From Loripinus fragilis (lineage: Eukaryota; Mollusca; Bivalvia; Lucinida; Lucinidae), in assembly GCA_964019695.1 (NCBI GenBank), contig OZ026515.1:131276849-131340848 (forward strand): a stretch of 64,000 bases of DNA, written 5' to 3'. The notes beneath the pieces are model-generated. The model had not been told where the DNA came from and did not search any database. It was given only the letters and a program-made list of their open reading frames with translations. This document shows positions 54,519 through 64,000 of this stretch, piece after piece (position 1 is the stretch's first letter; the number at the start of each line of letters is the position of its first letter). The position numbers and the translations under genes were made by a program.

Positions 54519-55239
54519 TGGAAAATATATCCCACAGCCCAAAATATGGCTTCTGGGGAGCTTTTGATTTTTGGTGTGCTTCAAAATATTTCTTAACAAA
54601 TCAGATGAAAAAAATCGTTAAAATGCTTATGTTTTGGACTTTAAAATACTTTCACTGTGATTTGTAATCGAGTAATGATGATATAATACCCTTACATGTG
54701 AAAATAATTAATTTCTTTTTTTTGTGAAGCCAAATTTTGCAACCCCTACCCCCTTTGATAGCGTCTCCTGTTTTGTAGTAGGGTTCTGCGTGGCTAATTA
54801 AAACCTTAATTTGTTCCTAATACCCCAAGCGTCCTATTCAAAAGGATACTCTTATGCATAGGGAAGTTTGGGAAGCATCTGCAAAGTCGGCAGATACCCT
54901 ATCAAAGTGTCAGAGGTCTTTCAGATCCATTATTGTTAATATAATTATAATTTGATTTCATCATGACAGAGATTTTACTAATACCAATGCAATGTAAAAA
55001 TAGGAAAATGAATCTGTAAGCAGTTATGCATTACATGCTAAAGCCGGTACAATGTACATGCAAATTAGCATATTTAAATATTTATTTCACTTCACTTTAT
55101 TTTAGTTTAATTTAATACTTTATTTATTTTACAATGATTCCAAACAGCCCTGGGCTACTAGTTGGTCTCCTTACATGTAACAATTTACAGACATTTATGA
55201 CAATAAAGACAACATACATATATACATAATACATTATGA
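54519..55239. other. No gene recognised
   Basis: AT-rich, no motif or shared repeat detected. Confidence 0.45.
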
Positions 55240-55329
55240 CATACAGACAGACACTCGCACAGACAGACATACAAACACAGAGACACATAGACAGACAGAC
55301 ACATAAATAGACAGACAGACCGACAGGCA

Positions 55330-55411
<82 letters not shown>
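55240..55411. repeat. (GACA)n and (AC)n compound microsatellite
   Basis: ACAGACAGAC-type text (55240-55330) is followed by about 40 AC units (55331-55411), with more GACA text to about 55436. Frames through it giving Cys/Val repeats are artefacts. Confidence 0.97.
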
Positions 55412-55412
<1 letters not shown>

Positions 55413-55436
55413 GCAGATGGACAGACAAACAGACAA

Positions 55437-56424
55437 ATACAAACAAGAGAAAGTAAAAGTTTAGGGAAAGGAAAAAAGAGCGGTCACCCTATGTTGAAGC
55501 AGTAAATAAAAGAACCAGTGTGCGTAATCGTACGTTGCCCCAATAGTGCCAATGGTATTTAACAAAGTTAGCAATGCTGACACAACCATACACTCACACA
55601 GAAAAGAAGATAATGACCAGGGCTGGGAATTACAATGCCTCCATAGAGTCAAGGAAGATCCAAGCCAAGCATCAATCCTTTAGGACGCTAAGAACCAAAA
55701 TCAAAATAGATTTAACTTTTCTGAATCTTTGACCACAAACACCGCATCGATCCAGGCAACTTATTTTGCATTTAATATACCATGTTGCAATATCAAAACT
55801 CAGCCCAATTCCCGCCTAACTCCAAGGAGGCATTGTAATTCCGGGCCCAGGACAGAGATTCCTCAGCGGCACTCAGAACTCGTATATTTATATGAACGAG
55901 GAGTTAATTATCTGTTGAGGTGTCAAACATATCTTCAAAAGAAAAGTACTAAACCGCTGTGTTGAGTCTATATATTTGAACACCTCATCAAAAATCGAAG
56001 TATTTTCTTCATATGTAGCATATTCGGAGCCTTCTAGTAAAATTGTACATAGATGATCAGGCATTAATACGATCAATGTGTTGTAATTAATGTGTTCACT
56101 TTATTGCCAGTTAAAAGTTATAAACAACTGCAATTATATGAAAATGGACATTTTCAATTAGTATATAGATCTACATTATATATATTTCAGGTCAGGTATC
56201 ATGGTTTATTCTAATACATGTATGTAATTTGTAAATTTTCATTATCTGCAATTAAGTATAAAATGTTACATAAGTATTGCTGACGAGCAGAAATACATAG
56301 ATGTCTGCAATTGATAATTATGTCTAGTTTAAACATTGAATACTTAAAAACTGTTTCACTTATGATAATAAATCAACATTACCCTTGTAGTTTGTGTACT
56401 GCTATTTTCAATATCAGTAGGGCA
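55437..56424. other. No gene recognised
   Basis: AATTACAATGCCTCCATAGAG (near 55628) and TCCAAGGAGGCATTGTAATT (near 55821) are inverted copies, suggesting a worn element of about 215 bp. Nothing else was assigned. Confidence 0.45.
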
Positions 56425-56505
56425 ACGTTAATTACAGGTCATTTACATTGAGTCTTAGGTCAGACCCACCGTCGTGCAATTAAAGAGGAAACCATAGCTA
56501 TAAAC
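56425..56505 (+). repeat. Short dispersed repeat shared with 8955-9040
   Basis: CATTGAGTCTTAGGTCAGAC, CCACCGTCGTGCAATTAAAG and CTATAAACCGTGA match the earlier copy in order. Confidence 0.55.
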
Positions 56506-58192
56506 CGTGATTTGGTAGATTGGTTCCCTTCGTTGATAAAGCTCCCTTTCCGCTACGCATACAAGTATTAGCTTCTCAAAAAAGCTGGCGGTCGTTTAGC
56601 CCTATCATTGTATGTATTTTTGCCCACTGCATGCTTCCATTTTGAACTTCTAGAGCTTGTACATGTAGATTAATTCTAAGCTCTGATTATTAACATCTGA
56701 ACTGTGATTTGGTTCCATTTAACACATGCTTCCAGCGAGGATGTTGCTTGATCTTTTGAAAGCACCCAGCTTATGCATGGTATGTTATGGTAATGTATCT
56801 AGCATGCGACACATTTATAGAAAATCATTTGACAACACTAGACAGCACATTTTTCTTAAAACTGATGCCAGAAAATCAAGGTCACAGTGGTCGCTAAACT
56901 GTATATGTACAGACTCCGTGACCCCAAGATGTGTTCACAAACCAAATTTGGGATTCCTAGGATTTATGCTTGTGACACGATTTTTCTAGATCTGATGGCA
57001 GTGGTAAAGGTGCGTGACGCTCCATGACCCTAAATGCATTAAGACACGAATTTTGGCATTCCTACCTAAAATAATATAGGAGAGATACTCCGGATATGAT
57101 ATGATCACTCAAACACTTAGGACACTAAGGACAGTTAGTTTAAATTTGATTATCATATGCCTCCCTTTGGGGGCATAAATCCTGTAAGACAGTGCCTGAA
57201 TTCATAGTAGTTCTATGTGATCAGATGTGGATGACAATCATATAAGTACGTTTACTGATGTGAAGTTCGCTCTCACTCTTTGCCAATCAAGGACGTTTTG
57301 ACTTTGGGACGTTTGACTTTCGTCAGCTTTTTTTAAAAGCTTATACTTATTGTGTTTAAATAAGCGGCAGGGCAAATTGACGCCTTCTTTGTGAAAATAA
57401 AATTCGCAAACGAGCTTGCCTCGCGCTATAGGTAGCCCTTCAGATTTCACGGACAGTTTACTTCGCGCTGTAGGTCAACCCACGATATTTGGTACCCCAC
57501 TCGTTGCTCCGCAGCGAATAAAATATAGTCTGAGCACGGCATAAAGGTTTGGTCAAAACCTGAATTTGATGTATGTTTTGATTGAAGTTTTTATAAGCGG
57601 CCGGCCATGGCCGACCGCAATAATATGCTGACAAGCTATTAAAGGGAGAGAACCAGTCTAGTGATTGGGTTTACAACCAGGCATGATATCCAAGTTATTA
57701 CTGGGGAGTAGATATAGCAGGTTTCCATAAATTTTGAAATGTCGTACGCGAAATACCTAAGTCAAAGAGGAAAGCGAAGGCAATCAGTATTCATTATCAT
57801 TTTAATAGTTATATTGAAATTCGTCTATACATTACTGAGGATAATTGTTTTTTATTAGCCTTGGAAAACCATAAGTTAATAATCTATATGCTCGACTTTG
57901 ACTGTCCAGACAAAGAATTATCGCTTCATAGCACACCCGTTTAAAACATTGTTCAGGTGTCATAGGGTTCTAATGACAAGCTTGTAACCAGAACTCACAA
58001 CCTACCTGAGATACTAGTGTCCACACATTCGATATAAAATCGTGATACCCTTTTTATTTTGGCTACAATTTTTATAAGTATCTTTGAGGATGCACACTAA
58101 TGGAGCGAATAAGTTTACCCAAGAAATAATTGGTTGTTTGACATGGAGAAATGAACATGTTTATTTTGTGGATATTCATTTAACACGGTTGT
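56506..58192. other. No gene recognised
   Basis: Short frames on both strands without motifs. A compact palindrome GCGGCCGGCCATGGCCGACC is at 57597-57616. Confidence 0.45.
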
Positions 58193-58226
58193 TTTGTTGT
58201 TGTTGTTGTTGTTGTTGTTTTTTTTA
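58193..58226. repeat. (GTT)n microsatellite with poly-T
   Basis: About eight GTT units followed by a run of T. Confidence 0.95.
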
Positions 58227-58585
58227 ACTTACCCAGAGCTTCAAATCATCTGTAATGAGTTTTAAAGTTTATACTTCGATTTTCTCCAAGTTGCCTTCCT
58301 GTCTTGTACCAAAGACTTGACCCTCTATGTTTGCTGTAACACCCTAGATCATGTAGATCGAGTTTGTTAGCCAGCTCTGTATACTTCCATAAAATCTAAA
58401 TATTTATGTGCGATTCCTTGTATGCAAATGAACTGCTTAATATAGAACAAGATGGCCGATAAACTGTTGCTAAAATGGAAACTATGTCGTGCAAGATACG
58501 CAAATGTATATACAAATGTACTTCTAAGAGAATTTTTCCCATATATATGTTCATGTGGAGACACAGAACATAGAGCGTCACACAA
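58227..58585. other. No gene recognised
   Basis: AT-rich; nothing was identified. Confidence 0.4.
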
Positions 58586-58820
58586 TTAACCCTTAATGCG
58601 CCAATCTCAACAAAAGTCGTCTGCTGAAATGTTTAAGAAGCCTCTATGGCAAACAGTGTGGACCCAGATCAGACTGCTCCTATAGGAGCAGTCTGTCCTG
58701 GGTCCACGCTGTTTGCTTCAATACTTAATTCGTCAGTAATGTGAGGCAATTATTTGCAGCAGACGACTTCAGCAGACGACATTTTCAGATGCATTCTTTT
58801 CTTGGCGCTTTAAGAGTTAA
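58586..58820. mobile_element. 235-bp hairpin element C, free-standing copy
   Basis: The ends TTAACCCTTAATGCGCCAA and TTGGCGCTTTAAGAGTTAA are inverted repeats. The centre is a hairpin (about 58648-58712) with CAAACAGTGTGGACCCAGAT and GGGTCCACGCTGTTTG arms. Related ends and the same hairpin occur inside the three ~500-bp TIR elements. This copy therefore defines an inner module that can exist independently. Confidence 0.8.
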
Positions 58821-58829
58821 AGAAAAGCA

Positions 58830-59465
58830 ATCAGCTCTCTCTTCCTCGGCAAGATGATTGCTTGACTAGAAAGGACACCAAGAGCCACGCCACAAAACAA
58901 GGACCCAACAAAACGTAAGTGAATATGACCAGGAAATAACATAGAGGATCTTACATGAGTGCTCATGTTTTATTGAATTTATTAAACGAGTTGGGGAAAA
59001 GAGATAAAATGCGAGGCTTGCCGAGCATTTTATCTCTTTTTCGCAACGAGTTTAATAAATCCAATAATACAAGAGCACTCATGTTAGATTCTATTTATCA
59101 TATGACATTAAGATTACTCTGAAGTCTCATTTCTGACGTAAAACGTTATACTTTTGTCATTATGTACGCAACGTTGTTATGGACGTCATAACATTTCCCG
59201 TAAATCTATAAACCACTGGCGGTTTATCGATTTTATTGCATGGTGTTATTTCACTCTCAGACGCGACGTCATATGATAAACAATCATACACTACACGCCA
59301 ATCGAAGGCACCGTGAGAAAGAGATGCAGACCACTAACAGTCAAAAGACAACAAAAAGACAATTTAAACCCTCACACATAGGCAGCAATGACAGACAATG
59401 AATAAACAACCATGTATTTCATCTCTGCCTTAGAACGGACATCAGCCTAGGTCACCAAGCCTGAC
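58830..59465 (+). repeat. Dispersed repeat family A interrupted by a palindromic element
   Basis: Family text (CAATCAGCTCTCTCTTCCTC, AAGATGATTGCTTGACTAGA, GACCAGGAAATAAC) stops at 58940 and resumes at 59281 with CAATCATACACTACACGCCA, CACCGTGAGAAAGAG and AACAATGAATAAAC-type text. Uninterrupted relatives read GGAAATACCACAATCACACA at this point. Confidence 0.75.
58941..59280. mobile_element. ~340-bp palindromic element inserted in repeat family A
   Basis: A long hairpin at about 58945-59101 has arms that include CATGAGTGCTCATGTTTTAT, ATTTATTAAACGAG and AAGAGATAAAATGC, around the tip GCGAGGCTTGCCGAGC. The rest, to 59280, ends CGCGACGTCATATGATAAA. Boundaries come from comparison with uninterrupted family A copies. 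It has no coding capacity. Confidence 0.8.
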
Positions 59466-59649
59466 CCTCCTCTTTTATATTTCCACAAGACAAAAAATCA
59501 GACAGTACATACTGATCGTGGCTTCGGATTTTCGCGTTAAAGTTAGCTAAAGGTACGTTTCGAGTGACTCCGCTCACGTATCATTTATGATAGAATTTAT
59601 AGGGCCAGTTAAGCAAACTTTGTCAGCGTAAAATTGCGATTATTTTCTT

Positions 59650-59790
59650 ATCCATCATTTTAAACATGTGTTTTGGGTGCTCAAAAGAACCGTCTCATTG
59701 AGACGGTTCTTTTGAGTACCCACAACGTATGTTTTGCATGAGAAATAAGAAAAATATTTTTTTTTCTTTACGCATCCTTATCTTGGAGCC
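59650..59790. repeat. Hairpin repeat family H, best-preserved copy
   Basis: The palindrome of GGGTGCTCAAAAGAACCGTC and GACGGTTCTTTTGAGTACCC around TCATTGA is nearly perfect, followed by ACAACGTATGTTTTGCATGA and GAAATAAGAAAAATATTTTT. Confidence 0.9.
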
Positions 59791-60885
59791 TGATAGATCT
59801 AAATGAGCTTACTGATAACAAGGCACCCATGCTAGAATGAAAGAAAGCAATACAGCAATATTACACGCTACAATATTACAAACTTGAATGGTATTTTCTT
59901 GCAATAATGCTCTAGGTGACATTGTCTAACAATAAAAGATGTATTATGGTGTTGCGTGTTACACTAATATTCCAGTAAATTGATACACTGATAATGAACC
60001 TTATCATGAAAAACGGTTTCGATCATAATAGTTTCATCTTATCAGCATCTCTTGGTACTCTGTAAAGAAGTAGATGTATATTAAAACATCAGAAGCCAAA
60101 ATATATCACTGGTAGAATTTAGTTATTTGGGTTACTTATAGTATAAGTTTGCTTATAAGACAAAAACACCAATGGGTAGAAAATCGACACAATCGGCAAA
60201 CACCTTTCTTACCTGCATACCATATGTAACTTTATATGAGCCAACAGCAATAAAGTCTGAAAAGTTTCAATAAAATCATACCACTATCTGAAGAATTGTT
60301 TTTCATTAAATGTCACGAACTGTAGACTAATAAGCATCTCTGTCTATGTCCGTAGGCCTGGATGAAGGGAAAATGGAATTAAATGGCAATTATTGTTGAT
60401 CCACTTTTTCACTTGTAAGATTCCATATATATATACGTGCCTTTAATAGACTAGAAACAGCGTGAATCCAAGTAAGCTGGAATTGTCAGCTCAAATCATC
60501 AGGATCAACATAAACCATTTTTAAAACAGGATATATTCCATTTATCCTTAAAAGCGGTAACAACAAAAAGAGTCTAGGGCGAAGATAGCTTGGTAAAATA
60601 TATGTAAGCTTCGGGGTCCCCAAAGTGCTTGTGTGGCTGTGGCTAATGGACGTTCTATTCTACAGTAGCTGTGTTGATGTTGGTCTTTGCTGCTACCATT
60701 ATGAACAAATTGTGTTCTTGAAAGAGGTTAGTCCGTTCTCCTCAACGGAGGACAACACAGATTACCAATAGATTGTCCAGTGGATTAAATGTACAGAAAG
60801 CACCTGATCTGACTTGTGCTGAAAGAATGTAGCAATGAGATAGATCATATTCTCTTCTATATTGGTACTCACCTTCAATAAGACA
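59791..60885. other. No gene recognised
   Basis: AT-rich sequence with no motif. The last part may include older, unreadable LINE sequence upstream of the fragment at 60886. Confidence 0.4.
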
Positions 60886-61245
60886 TTAGCTCGGGTGATG
60901 AAACAGATGGCTGACGACACGCAAATGCTTCATGTTCTTTAAAAATGTGAACAATATGGTGTTACTAATTAAAAACTGGTGTTGCCCCCATGCATCTGTT
61001 TCAAATCATAGAATATATACTTGTAAGCAACATTAATTTGATAGTATACTTGCTGACTGTCAGCATGGTTTCCAGAGTCAGAGGTATTGTGGAACCCAGT
61101 TAGTTCATTTTGTACACGATATGATCAGCAACCTCGATGGAACTGTGATTCATGGACACAAGCAAACAGGATTTCACAAATACCTGTGACATTGTTCCAC
61201 ACAGGAGGCTATTTCACAAACTCCATTGTTATGGGATAAGTAATA
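60886..61245 (+). pseudogene. Decayed LINE reverse-transcriptase fragment
   Basis: Translation in shifting frames gives LARVMKQMADD (60886), LADCQHGFQSQRYCGTQLVH plus FVHDMISNLDG (61049 onward, frame 2), and MDTSKQ, then DIVPHRRLFHKLHCYGIS (61152 onward, frame 3). These match the conserved order of Jockey/CR1-type reverse transcriptases: an H-G-F-R block, then the catalytic motif A region (D-x-S-K-A-F-D-x-V-P-H) and H-K-L-x-x-Y-G-I. The catalytic stretch carries changes and a frameshift. Sequence downstream of YGIS is replaced by the palindromic element at 61241, so the fragment is cut there. Confidence 0.75.
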
Positions 61246-61418
61246 GTTATACCATGGGTTGTCCGCCTGTACGTGGAGATAATCCACGAGCTTTAGCGAG
61301 TGGATTATCTTACGTACAGGTGGAAAAACATGGTATAACTATTTTATATCACCCATAGCAGCGTAGACCTTGCGCATCACGAGATATTTCACGCTGAAGT
61401 TGGTAAAGGTGGTATAAG
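61241..61418. mobile_element. Palindromic element P, copy 2, inserted in LINE remnant
   Basis: The hairpin has TAATAGTTATACCATGGGTT, GTCCGCCTGTACGTGGAGAT and complementary AAGTACAGGTGG-type and ATGGTATAACTATT arms around ATCCACGAGCTTTAGCGAGT. CGTAGACCTTGCGCATCACG and TTGGTAAAGGTGGTATA follow, as in inverted copy 1 (50932-51090). Confidence 0.8.
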
Positions 61419-61856
61419 AGGGTATATTTACCAAGCCTTCAACGTATTCAGTTAGATATTTTATTAGATTATGAGAGAGTAAAGAAATTATATGTAGATG
61501 CTAGATGCTAGAAAACCTTTAGATTTTGATTTATTAAGAACCTCGCCTGAATTGTTAATAGACCAACATAGATTTTAACCGTTCCTCCTATAAACTGTTT
61601 CACAATATTTTATAACATGGTTTTAATAGCATTAAGGCAAAAAGACAACTCAGTAGTAGTATATAGACCAGAGTTAACAACACAACCTGATTTGAATGAT
61701 CTTACATGAAGTTTAGGTAACCAGTACAACGTTGGAAGTTTGCTATGATGCTCATCAACAAATATACCAAACTTAGCAGCCAGGTTACACCGATGCCTTT
61801 CAACGATAGACCTCCCATCAAGTCAATTATGCTCATAGGTTTTAGCAGTGATAATT
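61419..61856. other. No gene recognised
   Basis: A few stretches read as protein-like between stops (for example SSVVVYRPELTTQPDLNDLT at about 61650), possibly more LINE debris, but I cannot place them in a known domain. Confidence 0.35.
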
Positions 61857-62098
61857 AAGCCGCGCAATGAGATTTCCAACAATGTGGTATGTGAGACCAG
61901 CGAAGCCTCAGATCAGCCTGTGCATAAGCGCAGTCTGATCAGAGCCTTTGCTAGTCGCTTGAATATTCTATGAACATTAAGCTACTGACAGAACAAACAC
62001 CATTTGGAGTTTCTAAGCTTAAAAGGAGGCTGTGCATGCTCGTCTGAGTCTACACTTGTCAAAATGCCACATTGTTGGAAATCACATGTTGCGGCTCA
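61857..62098 (-). mobile_element. 242-bp MITE family D, inverse complete copy
   Basis: It starts AAGCCGCGCAATGAGATTTC and ends AATCACATGTTGCGGCTCA, with the family interior in inverse order (ACTCGTCTGAGTCTACAC-type text near the right end, GCAGTCTGATCAGAGCC hairpin near the left). AATTA-like text flanks both sides (61853-61857 and 62098-62102), a possible target duplication. Confidence 0.85.
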
Positions 62099-62270
62099 AT
62101 TATTATCTGTCACTGATTTTTCTCTCTGCGACACCATTTTCGTGGTAGCCGACCGCTTGTTTGGTTGTTAGTTTGTTTGCTTGTTGGTTTGTTTTTGTAC
62201 TGTGGAAGAGGTATACACAGAGTAGAGAAGAAGGCAAAGATCAACAATCGATACATAGAGATTACTAGGT

Positions 62271-62450
62271 CTTTTGATATAAAGTTTACCAGGCAAGGCT
62301 TTGAAAACGCTTGTTGGCATCGCGAGGCTTGCCAAGACATAGAGAATACTAGGTGAGTGTCTTTTGATATAAAGTTTACCAGGCAAGGCTTTGAGAACGC
62401 TTGTTGACATCGCGAGGCTTGCGGAGACATATAGAATACTAGATTATAGA
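62271..62450 (+). repeat. 90-bp direct duplication
   Basis: CTTTTGATATAAAGTTTACC AGGCAAGGCTTTGA begins at 62271 and again at 62361. Each unit continues to CGCGAGGCTTGC and AGAATACTAG. Units differ at about six positions. Frames on both strands run through the duplication because 90 is divisible by three. Confidence 0.9.
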
Positions 62451-64000
62451 TTATGATGGACACACAAGCTATTGATAGTGTGACTTTTGATTTTAAAGGT
62501 ATTCGTGTTCACTGCTTTGTCAGCGGCTCTACTGATTATCAAATGAATTTCTCTTAGGTGCAAATCGTTTCTAAATAATCAAAGTTTGTAAGGTGCAAAT
62601 TTGATTGATATGCGTTATACATTTTGAACTGGCAGACATAAACGTCAAGCGGACAAAACTCTATTGTTTGAGTATATGTTCGTTTTCTGGGAACAGTCGT
62701 CTGTGAATAGGTGAACAGAAGACCCGATGTTGTCTGGTAGGTAATTTATAAAAAAAAATAGGAAAAGAATTGGAATGAAGACCAACCCTCAGGACACATC
62801 AGATAACACTGGGACTCGATCTGATGATTGGTCTTCTAAAACTACCTTGTTGGGGTCGCCAAGAGCGCCAGGAGTTGATCCATTTATGGGTAGATCTTCT
62901 TATCCCCTAGTAATCAAGTTTGTGTAATAACCTCTTCGAACCTTGTCAAAAGCATTTGCGTAATTTCAATGATCAAAATTTCCTGTTTTTGTCCACAAGT
63001 CACAGCCCCCATTCAGGTTGCTGGTGCTATCATGCACAAACGGAACCCCTTTGGGTTTCCCAAGACTTCTGACCCTGGAAACCAGGCTGACAGTCACCAA
63101 ATATGCTAGCGAAGGCTAAGTGGCTACTTATAATGCTAGTATGCAAATTCGCTAAGGTTTTGCAACAGATGCATGTGAGGGATATTGGTTTTTAATTAGC
63201 GCCATCATATTTTCAACTTTTTTATAGACCATAGACACATTTGCTTGTCCCGACTCATCTTGTCCCGTCTCATCCTGAGCTATTGACTCATTGAAGATGA
63301 GTCCCAATATAGGAGATGTCTTATTGCTGTTTTAGAAAGTCATTGTAAAGAAATTAAACCTACAAGTAACGCAAATGCATATGCGTATGGTATACCAGTA
63401 CCAAGCTCTCAAACAGCCTATTATATGTCTGAAAATAGAGATATTCATGAAGTCGGTAGTCATAACCACATATAACCTGTCAATATCTCGCACCCTATGG
63501 ACTTAAACTGTAATTTGCCACTGACAGATCAGCGTGTACATACAGGAAATAATGGGGACAGAGGACCAGTCCAACCTATCCATAATACTGGCAATACTAA
63601 TGTTCAATGTCATGGTGACACTTTCAAAAGCTCTTACTTGCATGAAATTTTTCCTGTATAAACAAAAAAGCTTTTTGGTCAAGGAAACGGATACCTTTGG
63701 CCACATTGTTGTATGAACAATTTATACATCTCACATAGATCATTTTACGCCCCAACATACAGCTTTTGAGCAATCGGCAGCATGCTTATCAGTCTTTTAA
63801 GAGTTACTTCCTGGTTTGATACCGTTTGCAATATTGTGACACGATTGGTGAACTTTAGAAAAAAAAAACAGTTGCATAAAAATGAACTACAATTATGCGA
63901 CTGCAAGATTTAGTTGTACTGGTTACCTAAACTTCATAAAAACCCTATAAAGCAAGATTTATAGCTAATCTAGTTCTTGTACGACAACAGAACTTTCTAA
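62451..64000. other. No gene recognised
   Basis: Short frames without motifs. GAAGACCAACCCTCAGGACA (62778) and CTGATGATTGGTCTTCT (62822) form a weak inverted repeat. Otherwise nothing was identified. Confidence 0.45.

Noticed and set aside
55124..55446. Cys/Val-rich reading frames of 70-94 codons on the reverse strand
   Set aside because: They are translations of the (AC)n and (GACA)n microsatellite and have no other content.
61419..61856. Continuation of LINE coding sequence after element P
   Set aside because: Some stretches look protein-like, but none could be placed in the reverse transcriptase order.

Overview
This window looks like repeat-dominated nuclear DNA from an invertebrate animal, most likely a bivalve mollusc. 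The reasons are AT-rich sequence with very low coding density, long microsatellites, tRNA-derived SINEs with (AAAC)n-type tails, LINE remnants, several long (0.6-1 kb) noncoding repeats of the kind common in bivalve genomes, and an extreme abundance of inverted repeats. No bacterial gene organisation is present. The organism call is inference; no marker gene fixes the species.

Only one convincing intact gene is visible: an intronless class A (rhodopsin-like) G-protein-coupled receptor of 493 residues at 44442-45923 (+). Its long third intracellular loop contains a perfect 73-bp DNA palindrome (36-bp arms, 1-bp centre). Coding remnants are a 5'-truncated, frameshifted LINE 3' end with a (TATTC)n tail (9103-10308), a decayed LINE reverse-transcriptase fragment (60886-61245), and a broken copy of what I read as a multicopy PIN-like nuclease family (38378-38885).

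Layout. 1-9000: unique AT-rich DNA with two inverted-repeat arms 4.6 kb apart, a long tandem-unit repeat, a 220-bp TIR element and dispersed repeats. 9-14.9 kb: LINE end, long hairpin, then clustered TIR elements. 14.9-25.8 kb: hairpins, a TIR element with a possible 5-bp duplication, several copies of a TIR family ending in GGATCCGCGCATG, a 1-kb tandem-unit repeat and two identical 73-bp mini-elements. 25.8-30.2 kb: tRNA-like sequences, hairpins and a 75-bp-unit minisatellite that stays open in one antisense frame. 30.6-35 kb: a 4.36-kb element with equal 461-bp terminal inverted repeats and a 7-bp target-site duplication (TAGACAT), carrying other repeats inside but no recognisable transposase. 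35-42 kb: palindrome arrays, a third copy of a ~500-bp TIR family, the nuclease pseudogene, and a 1.35-kb mariner-like element with TA duplication inserted in a TIR element whose unoccupied relative lies at 6860-7079. 43-46 kb: MITE and GPCR. 46-64 kb: long repeats, SINE, microsatellites, paired palindromic elements, one of which cuts the LINE remnant.

The main biological theme is layered nesting of palindromic and TIR elements. Paralogous empty sites inside the window let several insertions, and one hairpin loss, be inferred without outside data. Percent identities and copy boundaries were read by eye and are approximate unless stated as exact.
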